A DNA stretch of 64,000 bases from Aquilaria yunnanensis (Eukaryota > Streptophyta > Magnoliopsida > Malvales > Thymelaeaceae), in contig CM077594.1 in NCBI GenBank assembly GCA_039654915.1, positions 86,256,893-86,320,892 of the forward strand, given 5' to 3'. Positions 1 through 9,861 of this stretch are shown here, piece by piece. The notes under the pieces are model-generated. The model saw only the letters and a program-made list of their open reading frames with translations. It made no database searches and was not told the origin of the DNA. The translations under genes and the position numbers were made by a program. Positions within the stretch are counted from its first letter, which is position 1. Each line of letters opens with the position of its first letter.

Positions 1-2552
1 TTAGATGTGAATGATTAAGAGTTTTGATACATAAAGGCATTCCTGAAGAAGTGCGTTGGTTAATTGAAGCTAAGGTCCGTTTCACTGGTGAAATTCCAGA
101 TGCATTTGTGCCCCGCATGCCTGGTTTAGGCAAAAGCTCTTATGCCAAAAAATGAAAAGCAAAAAGGTTATGTGTCTGTCACAATTGTGGTCGATAGAAT
201 TGTAATACTAAATGTCTTTCTTTAAGGATGATGTCCGATAATCGAGAAGATAAAAGAAAATTCATTAAGAATGGCCTGCGTAAGGAATCTTTAGATGATA
301 TCCGATTGACTCTTGAAACACATTCTTGTGGAATAGTGCAACGTGAAATTCTGGGTTTATGGAGGGCTTTTCATAAAAAATGAGAGCGTTACAGTCTGGG
401 GAATCTGACTTTAAATGACCTTGTTTGCCAGTTTGTAAGAAAACTAGATGGAAAGCATATCCCCAACCCATAGAAGGCGTTGAAGCCATTACTGGACGTA
501 AAACCAGTGGAAGATGTGAGCCACAATCACAACTACTGTACATTGATGTCATTTTATTTTTGTTATTTTTTTTTACAAGTTGTCAATCCTTAATAAGTGA
601 TGAAGCATTGTAGAAGAGAGCAATCGGACTTGTGGATCTGTTTATTTTGTCTTTTAGTTTTACTATCAGCATTTTCTTTATTCTGGTTTAAGTTATTTTA
701 GGTTTTTCATTTTCAATAACTACTAGTTTAGGTAATTTCTTCTTCACTCTTCTTATCTATGTTTTGACATTGGGGACAATGTCTTAATCTGGTTGGGGGG
801 AAGGATAGTTGATATTTGATTTTTTTTAGTTTAGTTTTTCTCATGCTAATATTAAAACCATTAGACAAAGCACTTAGTTTATGATGGCTGAGTAAAGAGT
901 AATTTTTCACTCGAGACGCATCTTATTTTATGTGACATGCATAACATTTTTTTTTCTTGCAAGCATAAATAGTTGCATGTGGGAACATTTAGTATAAATT
1001 TAGGTTGTTTGTTTGCATTTAGGAACCCAACTAATGGAAATGTCATCGTTGGATGTATACCTTGTAAATTTGAAATGGTTTTTAATTTTTAAAAGCAGTT
1101 AAAGTATGTTGCCTGTTACCTAAGGAAAATAAATAACCGGTGAGCACTTTTGAACCCTTAGTGTTTATTAGGATGTGTGAATTTCTTTGTTGAGAGTGTT
1201 TACTTTGTGTTTTAAGCTAGACCTTACTTGGATGGGTGACCTTAAGGACCCATGCAACCTCACTTCTTGTATGTAAATTTAAGAAATAAGATGGCATTTT
1301 AGGGCCAACCACTTACCAAAAGGCTAACCTTGTACATTATCCCTTAGTAAACCCTTTTGAGCCTTATAGCCTTATTCTTTGTTTGAACCCTATATGTTTA
1401 ACTACTTCCACTTCATTTTGATTCTTTAATGTCCTTGGAACTAGTGATACTTATGTGATTATGGGCTTAGAGAATTAAAATAAATGTGTTGTTTTTTGTA
1501 AAATAAAGAATAAGTGTGGGGTGTACTTTATAATATGTTACGTTACCTTGTGCTTAATTTGTCATAGTGAAAAAATTGGGGTAAGTTGAGCTTAAATCAT
1601 AAAAATTAAGGGAATATAATTGGATGGTTGAGTTTTAAACAATTTTTTTTTATAATAGAAAAAGGCAAAAGTGAGAACATAAGAAAAAGCCATTGCAAAA
1701 TAAAATTATATATATATATAATCTTTCTTTTCATATTACTTGGCCTCTTTTTCTTTTATGGCAGTCTAAAAATAAAGTGTTCTCTTTCCCTTTCAAATAA
1801 AATTATATATGCTCATACCCATGTGAATCCATATTAAAGTAAATATGAAAGACATCTTCTTTTATCTTTTTCGGATAGATAAACATGGGGGACAATTTTG
1901 AAAAAAAAAATCAGCCTTAATATTTATGCAAGTCAAATGAGGCCAGTTATTTTGAAACGGAGAGAGGTAAAGAAAAAAAAAAGAAAAAAAAAGGTTAAAT
2001 TCAATAAGTTTAAAACTCAACCATATTTGTTTTCTAAAATTCATGTGTTGATAAGGAATTTTGTTTTGGAGAGGACTTGGAAATTAGGGTTGATTTGGGT
2101 ATTTAGTGTTTTAGGTACCCATATTTATTATTCATTGTATTACTAATTCTCTTAAACTCCACTATTAAAAAGCCTTCATCCGATTCCCGCTTTCACCAAA
2201 CCCAGCTTCATTACAACCTTGTATAAAGACCATTGAACTTATATTTACATGCAGTTCCCTTTTGGGAATCTGGTGATGGTGAAGTTGGGTCCCCTTGCAA
2301 GCTCCGGATTGAGAAACACAAAGTAAGCTATTTACAAACCCACCTTAAAATAAGTACAAATACTTAGGGAGTTATCTTCTACCTCTGGTAACAATCACTT
2401 AACTTTTTCTCCTTTCATTAATTACTTGCAAGTCAAGTTTACAAGTTTTATATATGCATAGCATGATTTGTCATGAGTTGTTAGATTATGTATTTTGTTT
2501 ATTTTCTTAGGTTACACTTGCTAGGGACTAACAAGAACCTGGTTGAGGGGTG
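1..2552 (+). mobile_element. Internal 3' part of a degraded Ty3/gypsy-type LTR retrotransposon
   Basis: This stretch lies directly upstream of a probable 3' LTR and has no intact ORF. Two sequences look like the non-coding 3' spacer of plant Athila/Tat-type gypsy elements: the GGGGACAATGTC-type motif near 770-785 followed by a G-rich run, and CTAGGGACTAACAAG near 2521-2535. A purine-rich stretch (GGTTGAGGGG, 2541-2550) just before the LTR fits a polypurine tract. The 5' part of the element is outside the window, so lineage and age cannot be fixed. The assignment rests on recalled family features. Confidence 0.45.
20..400 (+). pseudogene. Broken coding remnant with a CHNCG zinc-knuckle-like motif
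   Basis: The + strand shows protein-like reading (HKGIPEEVRWLIEAKVRF and onward) that runs into an in-frame stop near 150. After it comes CVCHNCGR, the first half of a zinc-knuckle-like motif. A shifted frame beyond 230 again looks coding (SDNREDKRKF, then LTLETHSCG). I do not recognise the family. It sits upstream of gypsy-like DNA, so it may be an element-encoded ORF or a captured host fragment. Multiple stops and frame changes mean it is not functional. Confidence 0.3.
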
Positions 2553-2652
2553 TGATGAATACTCATAAGTGTATTGTTATTAAGGGTTTAAATCATCATT
2601 ATACACTTTGAGTATGATTAAATTCTATATTCTGAGCATTTTTCCACCGGGG

Positions 2653-2812
2653 TACTATTCACGTGTTTTTACTATTCATACACGGTTTACTATTCACTGA
2701 GTTACTATTCACCTATTACTATTCCTGCATTTTCACTATTCACACACACATTTTTACTGTTCACACGCGCATTTTACTGTTCATATGCGTATTACTATTC
2801 ACCAATATTAAA
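2653..2812 (+). repeat. Nine imperfect copies of TACTATTCAC inside the LTR
   Basis: The decamer TACTATTCAC and close variants (ACTGTTCACAC, ACTATTCATAC) recur nine times with 14-21 bp spacing. They lie in the upstream part of the LTR, about 450-600 bp before its TATA box. The spacing is irregular, so this resembles a cluster of short sites more than a strict tandem array. Confidence 0.7.
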
Positions 2813-3255
2813 TAATTATTTTTTACGTAGGTAAAATCATCACTTGGTGACCTTTAACGAGAAAAATCATATCTGGAGCTGTAGATGTCAAAACTGAGTG
2901 ATTCTAGATTTATCTAAAAGCTAACACATAGATCTTCAACTCTGCTTCATTCCACGAGCTAGTTTGATCATTTTCATTGCCGAAATCTAATTATAAATGA
3001 GACCCTTCGGTATTTTGTGTGCTGAAGAGCAGTTTCGGTAGAAAAATCATAACTTGAGCTACGGATGTCCGATTTGAATGAGCAAACTATCAATTCGAAG
3101 CTAAAGAGGAGATCTACAACTTCCATGCTTTGAGGAAGAGCTGATCTGATGTCTACGATAGTCAAAAAATTAAAAGAAGTTGCAGCCCGTCATTATTGAT
3201 TTGTATTTACCTACATTTTACTAATTTATTTTTACCATTTCACCCAATCCAAAAC

Positions 3256-3266
3256 TATATAAATAG
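3256..3266 (+). promoter_or_regulatory. LTR TATA box
   Basis: TATATAAATAG is a close match to the plant TATA consensus and sits centrally in the 3' LTR. The transcript start would be expected about 30 bp downstream, in the segment before AAGCCATTTTTTAGGCTTC. That segment contains a short inverted repeat (GAAGCC/GGCTTC). Confidence 0.5.
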
Positions 3267-4173
3267 GCACCTTGGGCGGAGGGTGAAGGAAGCCATTTTT
3301 TAGGCTTCCTTTATGTTCTTGTATCATTATTAGATTTTCTCCTTTGTTTTTGTTCTTACTTTCAATACCGAAGCTCTGTCCAAGTATTTTCCCGTTCTTC
3401 TTCTTGTTCTTCTTTTGATCTTTCAATCCATGTTTATTTCATCTTTCTACATGTTGCTTACTTTTATTATGGTTAACTAATTTTCTTTTTGCTAAGGTGA
3501 AAATGTGAAGCTTTTAGTATAGAGGTTATGATTGATTTGAATAGATTACAACGTTAACGGTATTTTCTTCCTTAATCTATTTAACTTCCCTCATTGTTAA
3601 GTGGGAGTGTTGATTAATCATAGTCAATCATTGGTATAAAAGCTACTTGATTCTCTTTGTAAAATATGGCTCTGCCGGCTATATTGGAATCTTAAGTTAT
3701 TGTCGACAAAGGTTGGGATGATGGATACTTTAACCCATTAGCAAGCATTGGTGTTTTAAGATCAATGAAAGTTAATACTAACTAAATTCCCCGATTGGGA
3801 CCTCATTTATTTGTGGATACCAATTGAGTGGTAAGATGGGTTAAAATTAATCATAACCGATATACTAAAAGTGGATCCTCTAACCTTAGCTATTTTACTT
3901 GAATTTCAATTTTTAATCAATACTTGTTCACACTTTACACCAAATACTTTCTCTCTTAAAATCCTGTAACTTGTATTTTTAATTCACTTCCCTGTAGTTC
4001 GACACTCGGATTCCCGAGATTTATTACTTGCAACAACCTACACTTGGGTTACAACTGCTAGAGTGCAGCAAAATGAAAATAAGAGATTGAACAATTTAAG
4101 GGTAAAAGTGATTGAAAAGCACTTAGTCAAAGATTTCTACCTAGATGGAGATTACAGACATCTTATTTTTTAT

Positions 4174-5725
4174 GGATAAAATTCACTGTGGGTCACCTAA
4201 TTTATTTTCGAGTCTAAATGGGGTACCTAAATTTCATATTGTCCTAACGATGTACTTTTACTAATATTGCGCGTCCTATTCAATTACTTTCCATCAATTA
4301 CAGTGTTGAGTCTGACAAAAAATGCTTATGTAGAATAAAAAAACACTAAAATAAAATGTAAAATAACACTTGTAATCCTCTAATTTTTTCTACCAATAAT
4401 TTTAAACCTAAAATTTTAAATCTATTATTTATGCACCTAAAATTCTAAAATTCTTTGGGCTCATCAATTCTGAGTCTCCTGCCTTCCTGCTTCCTCGCTT
4501 TTCTGATTTGCCAACAATCCATCAATAAAATGCTCGCACTGCCACCATCTGGGATTTGGAGTAGTGGAAGTGGAAGGACAACTCAGGAGAGTCATTAAGC
4601 TTTTTCTCTCTGCCGACAAGCTCACCACCAAGCCTTCTCTTTACCGACTAGCTCTCCGATTAAACCTTCAATGCGAACATTAAGTGCTCTCTCCACCAAC
4701 TAGCCGGTCACCGGGCCTTCTCTCCACTAGTTCTAGATGTTCCAACACAACCCAGATCTTCGATTGGACCTTCAACACGAATATCATCACCGAGAGAATC
4801 AAGGACCCGTTTTCGCAACCTATCAGACCATCACGCCCCAGAAATCTAGTTCTCATCGTACTAATCTGACAACAGTTCGCGGATCTAGTCTGCCATTTAA
4901 GTTCCCATTGAAGAGATAAGGATCTCAGTGCACCATCTTGGTGGCTACTGACTTGTTGAGTCGCCAGAATAGCGGGTTTCAATTATCTTGGTGGTGGACC
5001 TTGTGGACGCCAAATTAATTTCAATTGTTCCAAGGCAGCAGCACCTCGATTATGGAGGTAATAGCAAAACGGGAGCAATTTTTAGAGTTTGATTCGGATT
5101 TGGTTTGATTTCAAGAATAGGGTCAGCCTTCTGCTATGATTTAGGGCTGAAACTCACATCACTCAAAAAGCCGCCAAAGCCTTTGCGTCGAGCTGTCACC
5201 TATTTTCATCCTCGCCCACTAGTGCCAATTCGTACCACCATGGCAGCCTTCCTTTGAGGTATCTGAAGCTTCCAAGACTCTCTGTGTGCATATTTGGGGC
5301 ATTTGATTTTGTGGGTTTTTGTTAGATCCCGCAATGAGGTTTCTAAATCTAGATTCTGTTCTAGTTTTTCTTTGGTTTTAGGTCCGTGCCTTGTGGCAGT
5401 TTTGTTGGTGATTTTGGCTAAATAAGAAATTTGAGGAATTGTTAATGGTTTCTATATTTACATGGGTTAGAATTAGATATTGGAAAAGTGTGATGAGAAT
5501 TAGATATTGGAAAAGTTTGATGACTATAGTTGATATTTTAAATTTTTTTTAGCATTATTTAATGTCATATCAGTATTTTTCATCTAGTTTAGCGGTCAAA
5601 TTGATGAAAAGTAGTTGAATATGACGCACAATAGTAGTAAAGCTACCTCACTGAAACAACATGAAGTTCAGGTACCCATTTAGGACATGAAATTAAATTA
5701 GGTGACCCCCAGTGAATTTTACCTA
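4174..5725. mobile_element. Mutator-like (MULE-type) non-autonomous element with long TIRs
   Basis: The left end (TAAAATTCACTGTGGGTCACC from about 4177) and the reverse complement of the right end (GGTAAAATTCACTGGGGGTCACC, ending about 5725) are clearly homologous. The similarity continues about 170 bp inward; for example TATTGCGCGTCCTATTCAA matches TATTGTGCGTCATATTCAA. Long TIRs around a non-transposase interior are typical of MULEs and Pack-MULEs. The interior (about 4480-5300) is richer in G and C than its surroundings and may be captured host sequence, but I recognise no protein in it. No 9-bp target duplication is visible, so the exact ends are uncertain. Confidence 0.65.
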
Positions 5726-6206
5726 CGAGGTAGCCCAGTAACTAATCTTTCTTAAAATCCTTTTGAAAACAAGGTTTAATCCTGGTACGTGGCATTGTTA
5801 TTCAGCCAGACCCTCCATAGAGATTTCTGAAGAATTGCTCTATGGTACGTTTTACCGTGGCACGAGACAGTTTCCAGCCCAATATACCAAGGATAAGCAG
5901 AACTGCAAAAAAAAGCAGGATTCTGGAAATCAACAGGAAAGATTAACTGTGATATAGTCCAAGAACACGCAATGAACTCATAAGCTCTAGCCAACTTTTC
6001 CATAAGCATCAGGCCCCGAGCACCAGAGTTCCAGGAGGCATTCTCCAGGACTTTTCCACACAAATAAATCTTTTCTGAAGATCTTTTGGAAAACCTTTGG
6101 AAAACATATTTGAAAAACACGTTACTGGATTATCCGGACATATCACCGGGGATCGAGACCGGTAGATTACAACAATTATAATTGAAGGCAGAGGACGACT
6201 TGAAAA

Positions 6207-6313
6207 GAGGATCCACAGAGTGGCAACTCCTAAGTCATCATTTGCCTTCAAGCTTAATTATTATAAGCTTGAAGATGATCTGAACCTGAGAGGATCCACG
6301 AAAGTGGCAACTC
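6207..6313 (-). promoter_or_regulatory. Structured leader segment: hairpin flanked by direct repeats
   Basis: Downstream of the pararetroviral promoter (minus sense) lies a perfect 11-bp inverted repeat (arms 6246-6256 and 6264-6274, 7-nt loop). It is flanked by two copies of a 23-24-nt direct repeat (6207-6229 and 6290-6313). Each repeat copy contains a mini-hairpin CCAC-(3-4 nt)-GTGG whose stem is kept although the loop differs. Caulimovirid pregenomic RNA leaders are known to be highly structured, so a leader role is a reasonable inference. Confidence 0.5.
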
Positions 6314-6460
6314 AGATTATCGGACAGAGTTGAGAAAGTAAGAACTTCTGCCTCACCCTTTAACCAGAGTTTTCTAGTGAGAGAATGAGAACATCGAGAG
6401 GAAGATAAGAAAGGAGTTCTATATTAGCTCCGAGATATCTTACAAGAGTAATGAGGCCTC

Positions 6461-6518
6461 CTTATATAGGCGGAGGAAGGAGAAAACAAACAAACTTAGT
6501 GACGTAAGAGCTTACGTC
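6461..6518 (-). promoter_or_regulatory. Pararetroviral pregenomic RNA promoter: TATA box plus TGACG palindrome
   Basis: Read on the minus strand, CCTATATAAG (6470-6461) is a strong TATA box. About 30 bp upstream lies GACGTAAG-nn-CTTACGTC (6501-6518), two inverted TGACG-type half sites (6500-6504 on the plus strand). This resembles the as-1/TGA-bZIP site of the caulimovirus 35S promoter. It sits just after the last ORF (ends 6627), where caulimovirids place their major promoter. The transcript would run leftward from about 6435 into the structured leader. Whether it is active in the host cannot be told from sequence. Confidence 0.7.
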
Positions 6519-6626
6519 TAAAACTAATAGTGCTAGACCGGAAGTGACAGGCCACTAACCGGAATCTTATTATTACAAGCACTAACAAGCCAGCTGTAAA
6601 ATAGTACTGTGCCAGCTGGAGATCAC

Positions 6627-7826
6627 TTAGTTCCATTTTTTGTTGTCTCTGAAGGCAGGCTCTGGGAAAGCATATCGGTCCAGGGGCCAGTTGTGGTTTG
6701 AATCTTCAGAGCCACTTTGGGTCTGTCTTTCGCGCCAAAAATATGGGTCATCAATTCGCGGGTCATCCATTGACGGGTCATCCGGGTCAGGTTCATTGAG
6801 ACGCTTCCAGTGAATGCAGATGAATCCGCAACCACAGTCAGGCATGATAAGGTGTTCGCTTGTCTGGGTCAACGGAAGATCTTCGTCTTCTTCTTCTTCT
6901 TCTTCGATGGTCAGTGGTGAAGAAGGAGTCGGAGCAGGGCAGTTGATTTGGTTAATAGCCTTCTGAGTGGCTATAGCTCTTTCTTGACGTTCTTTGTGAC
7001 GGCGGAGTCGCTGAAGATCATCAAAAGACTGGAGAGCTTCATGGATCATTTCTTGGTAGTCCATTGGATAGGATGGCCATTCAGGAGAGTCATGAGGCCA
7101 GAGCTCCATAGAGAAGACGGTGTGGTTGTATCGATAGGCTTCCCGCATAAAGGCACGATATTCTGAGTGTCGTTGCCATGGAACTTGAGCTAGGTTGAAG
7201 TCTAGGTTCTTATAATGGAAATAGGAGGGAGAAGGGATAAATTTAAGGCCAGAGGGAGACTTGGTAAAGGTGATAGGCCTATGGAAGAAATAAATAACAT
7301 GGCTAACCCCATAATTCATACAGGAGTTAGCGGGAGAAATATTATTTAGCTGATAGCCTATTCGGCGGTCTGGGATAGCAGGGTTGAGAGCTTTGTAGGA
7401 TTTATGAAGATGGTCAATCCATGTGCAGATTGGATCAAACCAGAAGAGAAAAACAGAGAGGTCTGAAGAGAAATCAGAATGGAAATTTGAGGAATAGGAG
7501 AGAAGCTGGTGGAGTTCTGAAATATTAAAAATAATACCTATGGTATGGACAGAGCATAGGTACCAGAAAAAGCAGAGAGCTGATGGAGGGAAGGTGAAGA
7601 CATCAGGGATGGAGAAGAGATGAGCGAAAGAAAACTGGGGATGAATCCCGACAGGTTTAACAGGGCATTCGTCGAAACCATACCTCTCAATGAGGGAGAC
7701 ATGATAATGGAAGACTCGGTGTCTCTGGGTGAAGGTGAAGGACTGATGCTCATATCTTTCAACATCAACCGGGAGATTTTCATCCTTGTTAAAAACTGGG
7801 GGACTGGAAGAGGAGGAAGAGGCCAT
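6627..7826 (-). CDS. Pararetrovirus ORF2-like protein, 399 aa, function unknown
   Basis: The ORF has a real ATG and is uninterrupted. Its start follows the stop of the RT-RNase H ORF by one nucleotide (TAG-A-ATG), as in a termination-reinitiation arrangement. The protein has a serine-rich N-terminus, an aromatic-rich middle (YFFHRPITFTKSPSG, then WQRHSEYRAFMREAYRYNH), a basic helix (LQRLRRHKERQERA), an acidic run (IEEEEEEDEDL) and a Cys/His patch (PDCGCGFICIHW) near the C-terminus. Its position after RNase H fits the second ORF of florendoviruses, whose function is not established. It could correspond functionally to a translation transactivator, but I see no diagnostic motif. Its intactness stands out among otherwise damaged ORFs. 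Confidence 0.7.
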   Translation of the reverse strand: MASSSSSSPPVFNKDENLPVDVERYEHQSFTFTQRHRVFHYHVSLIERYGFDECPVKPVGIHPQFSFAHLFSIPDVFTFPPSALCFFWYLCSVHTIGIIFNISELHQLLSYSSNFHSDFSSDLSVFLFWFDPICTWIDHLHKSYKALNPAIPDRRIGYQLNNISPANSCMNYGVSHVIYFFHRPITFTKSPSGLKFIPSPSYFHYKNLDFNLAQVPWQRHSEYRAFMREAYRYNHTVFSMELWPHDSPEWPSYPMDYQEMIHEALQSFDDLQRLRRHKERQERAIATQKAINQINCPAPTPSSPLTIEEEEEEDEDLPLTQTSEHLIMPDCGCGFICIHWKRLNEPDPDDPSMDDPRIDDPYFWRERQTQSGSEDSNHNWPLDRYAFPEPAFRDNKKWN

Positions 7827-7827
7827 T

Positions 7828-9297
7828 CTAGTTTTTTGGTTTTGGAGGCTTTGGAGGTTTGAGGAAGGATTTTGAGGGTCTGCTCAGGATATCGGCAAGA
7901 GTGTTGGAGGTGCCCTTTATATGCTTGACGTCGATGCTGAAGCGGACGAACCACTGTTGCCAGCGAAGCAGCAGATAATTTGGAAGTTGTTTCTGCCTAT
8001 AGTTCAGCATACGAGGGAATGCTGACATGTCCATCTCAACAAGGAAATGGTGACCAATGAGGTGGAACTGAAACTTCTCAATCCCACGTTTAACGGCCAA
8101 GATTTCTTTGTAGGTGGAATGGAAGTGCTTTTCTGATTCTTTGAATTCTCCACTGTTGTAACAGCATACGTGTCGGACTCCATTGATCTCCTCAAGGAGG
8201 ACCGCTCCCCAATATTCGTCTGAGGCGTCCGTCTGGAGTATCCTTTTTCCTTTGTCGGGAATCTTGAGTGGTGGCAGATTATGAACCACTTCTTTAAGCT
8301 TGAGGATAGCTCGTCGGTGCAGGTCGGACCAGGGCGGTGAGATCTTTCTGAGATACACGTGTAAAGGATGGAGAATGGAAGACAGCTTCGGGATGAACTC
8401 GCGGATATAATTGACAAGGCCGAGAATTTGTTGGACTTGTCGTCTCGTGAGATGATCATCCGGGAAGTTCATGATCTTGGTAGCAATGTGCGGCTGAGGA
8501 TGGTACTTGCTATCTTTGATCTGGACTCCAAGGAATTCAATGGAAGTCTGACCAAGGACCATCTTACTCTGGGAGAGCATTACTCCATTTTCTTTAACTA
8601 TCTGGGCAAACTGAGCTAATAACTTCAAATGGGTACCTGTACAAGGGGAAAACAATAAAATATCGTCAATATAAACAAGGGCCGACTGCAGTATCGGCTC
8701 GAAGATTCGGATCATGGCCTTCTGGAACAATGAGGGTGCCGTCTTCAGACCAAAAGGAAGCACCGTCCATTGGTAATGGTGGTCTGGGATGCAGAAGGCA
8801 GTTTTGTATTTGTCTGGAGGAGAGATTGACAATTGCCAGAAGCCAGACTTAAGGTCAAACTTGGAGAAGACCTTGGCATTCGTTAGATTGGCGAAGAGAG
8901 TGTTTTTCCGAGGGAACGGAAACTTAACGTCAGCAACAAACTCATTCAGGGGCTTGTAGTCAATAACAAGCCTGGGCTTCTTTCTTTTTTGTTCTGAATG
9001 CTTGTTGACGTAGAAGGCCTGGCAAGCCCACGAAGAGGTTGTGGGCTCAATGAGGTTTTGGGCCTTGAGCTCTTGCAGCTCTTGGATCGCCATCTTTTTC
9101 TCCTCTGGGCTCATTCCCAAATGGGTAGCCTTTGTTGGGTTAACATCCTCATTCTTCTTGAATGGTATTTCGATGAAGAACTTGGGATTCTTCCAAAGGG
9201 GAAGAAGATGTTTCTGTTCGAACTCAGCATGTGACTCAGCACAGGATTGCTGGATGAGAGCTTGCATGATTGTGCCATACACTGGATCACTTTCAGA
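7828..9297 (-). CDS. Pararetrovirus reverse transcriptase-RNase H
   Basis: The open frame begins just after an in-frame TAA at 9298-9300 and has no ATG of its own near the start; the domains begin within tens of residues. Visible motifs are the RT palm region (RLVIDYKPLNEF, FSKFDLKSGFWQL), the catalytic box YIDDILLFS and LPFGLKTAPSLFQ. RNase H follows, with LQTDASDEYWGAVL, STYKEILAV and the closing TLADILSR, so the acidic active-site positions look present. The frame is the same as that of the protease ORF upstream, so the two were probably one pol segment. This type of enzyme copies pregenomic RNA into DNA in the cytoplasm. With the stop in place it would be made only by readthrough or internal initiation. 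Confidence 0.85.
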   Translation of the reverse strand, partial: SESDPVYGTIMQALIQQSCAESHAEFEQKHLLPLWKNPKFFIEIPFKKNEDVNPTKATHLGMSPEEKKMAIQELQELKAQNLIEPTTSSWACQAFYVNKHSEQKRKKPRLVIDYKPLNEFVADVKFPFPRKNTLFANLTNAKVFSKFDLKSGFWQLSISPPDKYKTAFCIPDHHYQWTVLPFGLKTAPSLFQKAMIRIFEPILQSALVYIDDILLFSPCTGTHLKLLAQFAQIVKENGVMLSQSKMVLGQTSIEFLGVQIKDSKYHPQPHIATKIMNFPDDHLTRRQVQQILGLVNYIREFIPKLSSILHPLHVYLRKISPPWSDLHRRAILKLKEVVHNLPPLKIPDKGKRILQTDASDEYWGAVLLEEINGVRHVCCYNSGEFKESEKHFHSTYKEILAVKRGIEKFQFHLIGHHFLVEMDMSAFPRMLNYRQKQLPNYLLLRWQQWFVRFSIDVKHIKGTSNTLADILSRPSKSFLKPPKPPKPKN

Positions 9298-9861
9298 TTA
9301 AATCTGACTTGCTGAGAGAGCTTCTCCTTCGGTTGAGTAAAGTCTTGGAGTTGTTGTCCATGGAAGGAAAAACTTGTGTAGCTGCAGACCTTTATCAGTC
9401 CATCTATGAACTGATATCTTCTTGATGATGTCGAAGCCAAGGATCATATCTCTGCCATGGTTATAACCAAATACAGTAGTAACTACGTACTTTGTAGGAG
9501 AGAACTTGATCCGGATTGGCTTACTTATCTTGGTGACATAGAAGACACCATTTGCAGCTCGGAATCTTTCATTGCAAGGTCGCCACATTCTGTCTGGAAG
9601 GAGGGAAGGGTTGACAATGGTGTTTGTGGCACCAGTATCAAACAGGGCAATCACCGGGATTGGTTTTGCATATTTATCCAGAAGAATGTTGATCTTGGCT
9701 TGGGGTATAATTTGAGCAGCAAAGAAGGAGGACTGCATCGGGGAGATCTGTACTGTGTAGATTGAAGCTTTTTCTGGATCAGAATCAGACTCTGAGGAGT
9801 AGGCTTCAATAGCAAAGAGGCCAGATGCCTCATCTTCTGTTTCTGAGAAAATGGACTCCAT
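9298..9861 (-). CDS. Pararetrovirus aspartic protease segment, 187 aa
   Basis: The ORF starts at a true ATG (9861) and ends at a single TAA (9298-9300), after which the same frame continues into RT. The retropepsin-type active site LFDTGATNT lies about residue 72-80, and a second hydrophobic motif with MILGFDII follows near residue 138. The N-terminal part is acidic and serine-rich (AYSSESDSD). The protease would process the viral polyprotein. The first 211 nt overlap the upstream ORF in the -1 frame. Because an in-frame stop lies 24 nt before the ATG, this looks more like an indel in a former single polyprotein than a natural overlap, but both remain possible. Confidence 0.8.
   Translation of the reverse strand: MESIFSETEDEASGLFAIEAYSSESDSDPEKASIYTVQISPMQSSFFAAQIIPQAKINILLDKYAKPIPVIALFDTGATNTIVNPSLLPDRMWRPCNERFRAANGVFYVTKISKPIRIKFSPTKYVVTTVFGYNHGRDMILGFDIIKKISVHRWTDKGLQLHKFFLPWTTTPRLYSTEGEALSASQI

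Larger units (their letters stand above)
2553..4070 (+). mobile_element. 3' LTR of a gypsy-type retrotransposon (about 1.5 kb)
   Basis: The block begins TGATGAATACTC after a G-rich polypurine-like stretch and ends GTGCAGCA, giving TG...CA termini. A TATA box lies inside. The end segment (CTGTAGTTCGACACTCGG, then TATTACTTGCAACAACC and CACTTGGG) resembles the 3' end of many plant Athila/Tat LTRs. The LTR holds two diverged copies of a segment starting AAAAATCAT...GAGCT...GATGTC, near 2862 and 3041. The partner LTR lies outside the window, so no target duplication can be checked and both boundaries are approximate. Confidence 0.55.

Noticed and set aside
7538..7954. 138-codon minus-strand ORF over the RT/ORF2 junction and other 60-150-codon ORFs within 6.6-13.3 kb on either strand
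   Set aside because: They are wrong-frame or antisense shadows of the viral ORFs, with low-complexity Ser/Pro/Leu composition.
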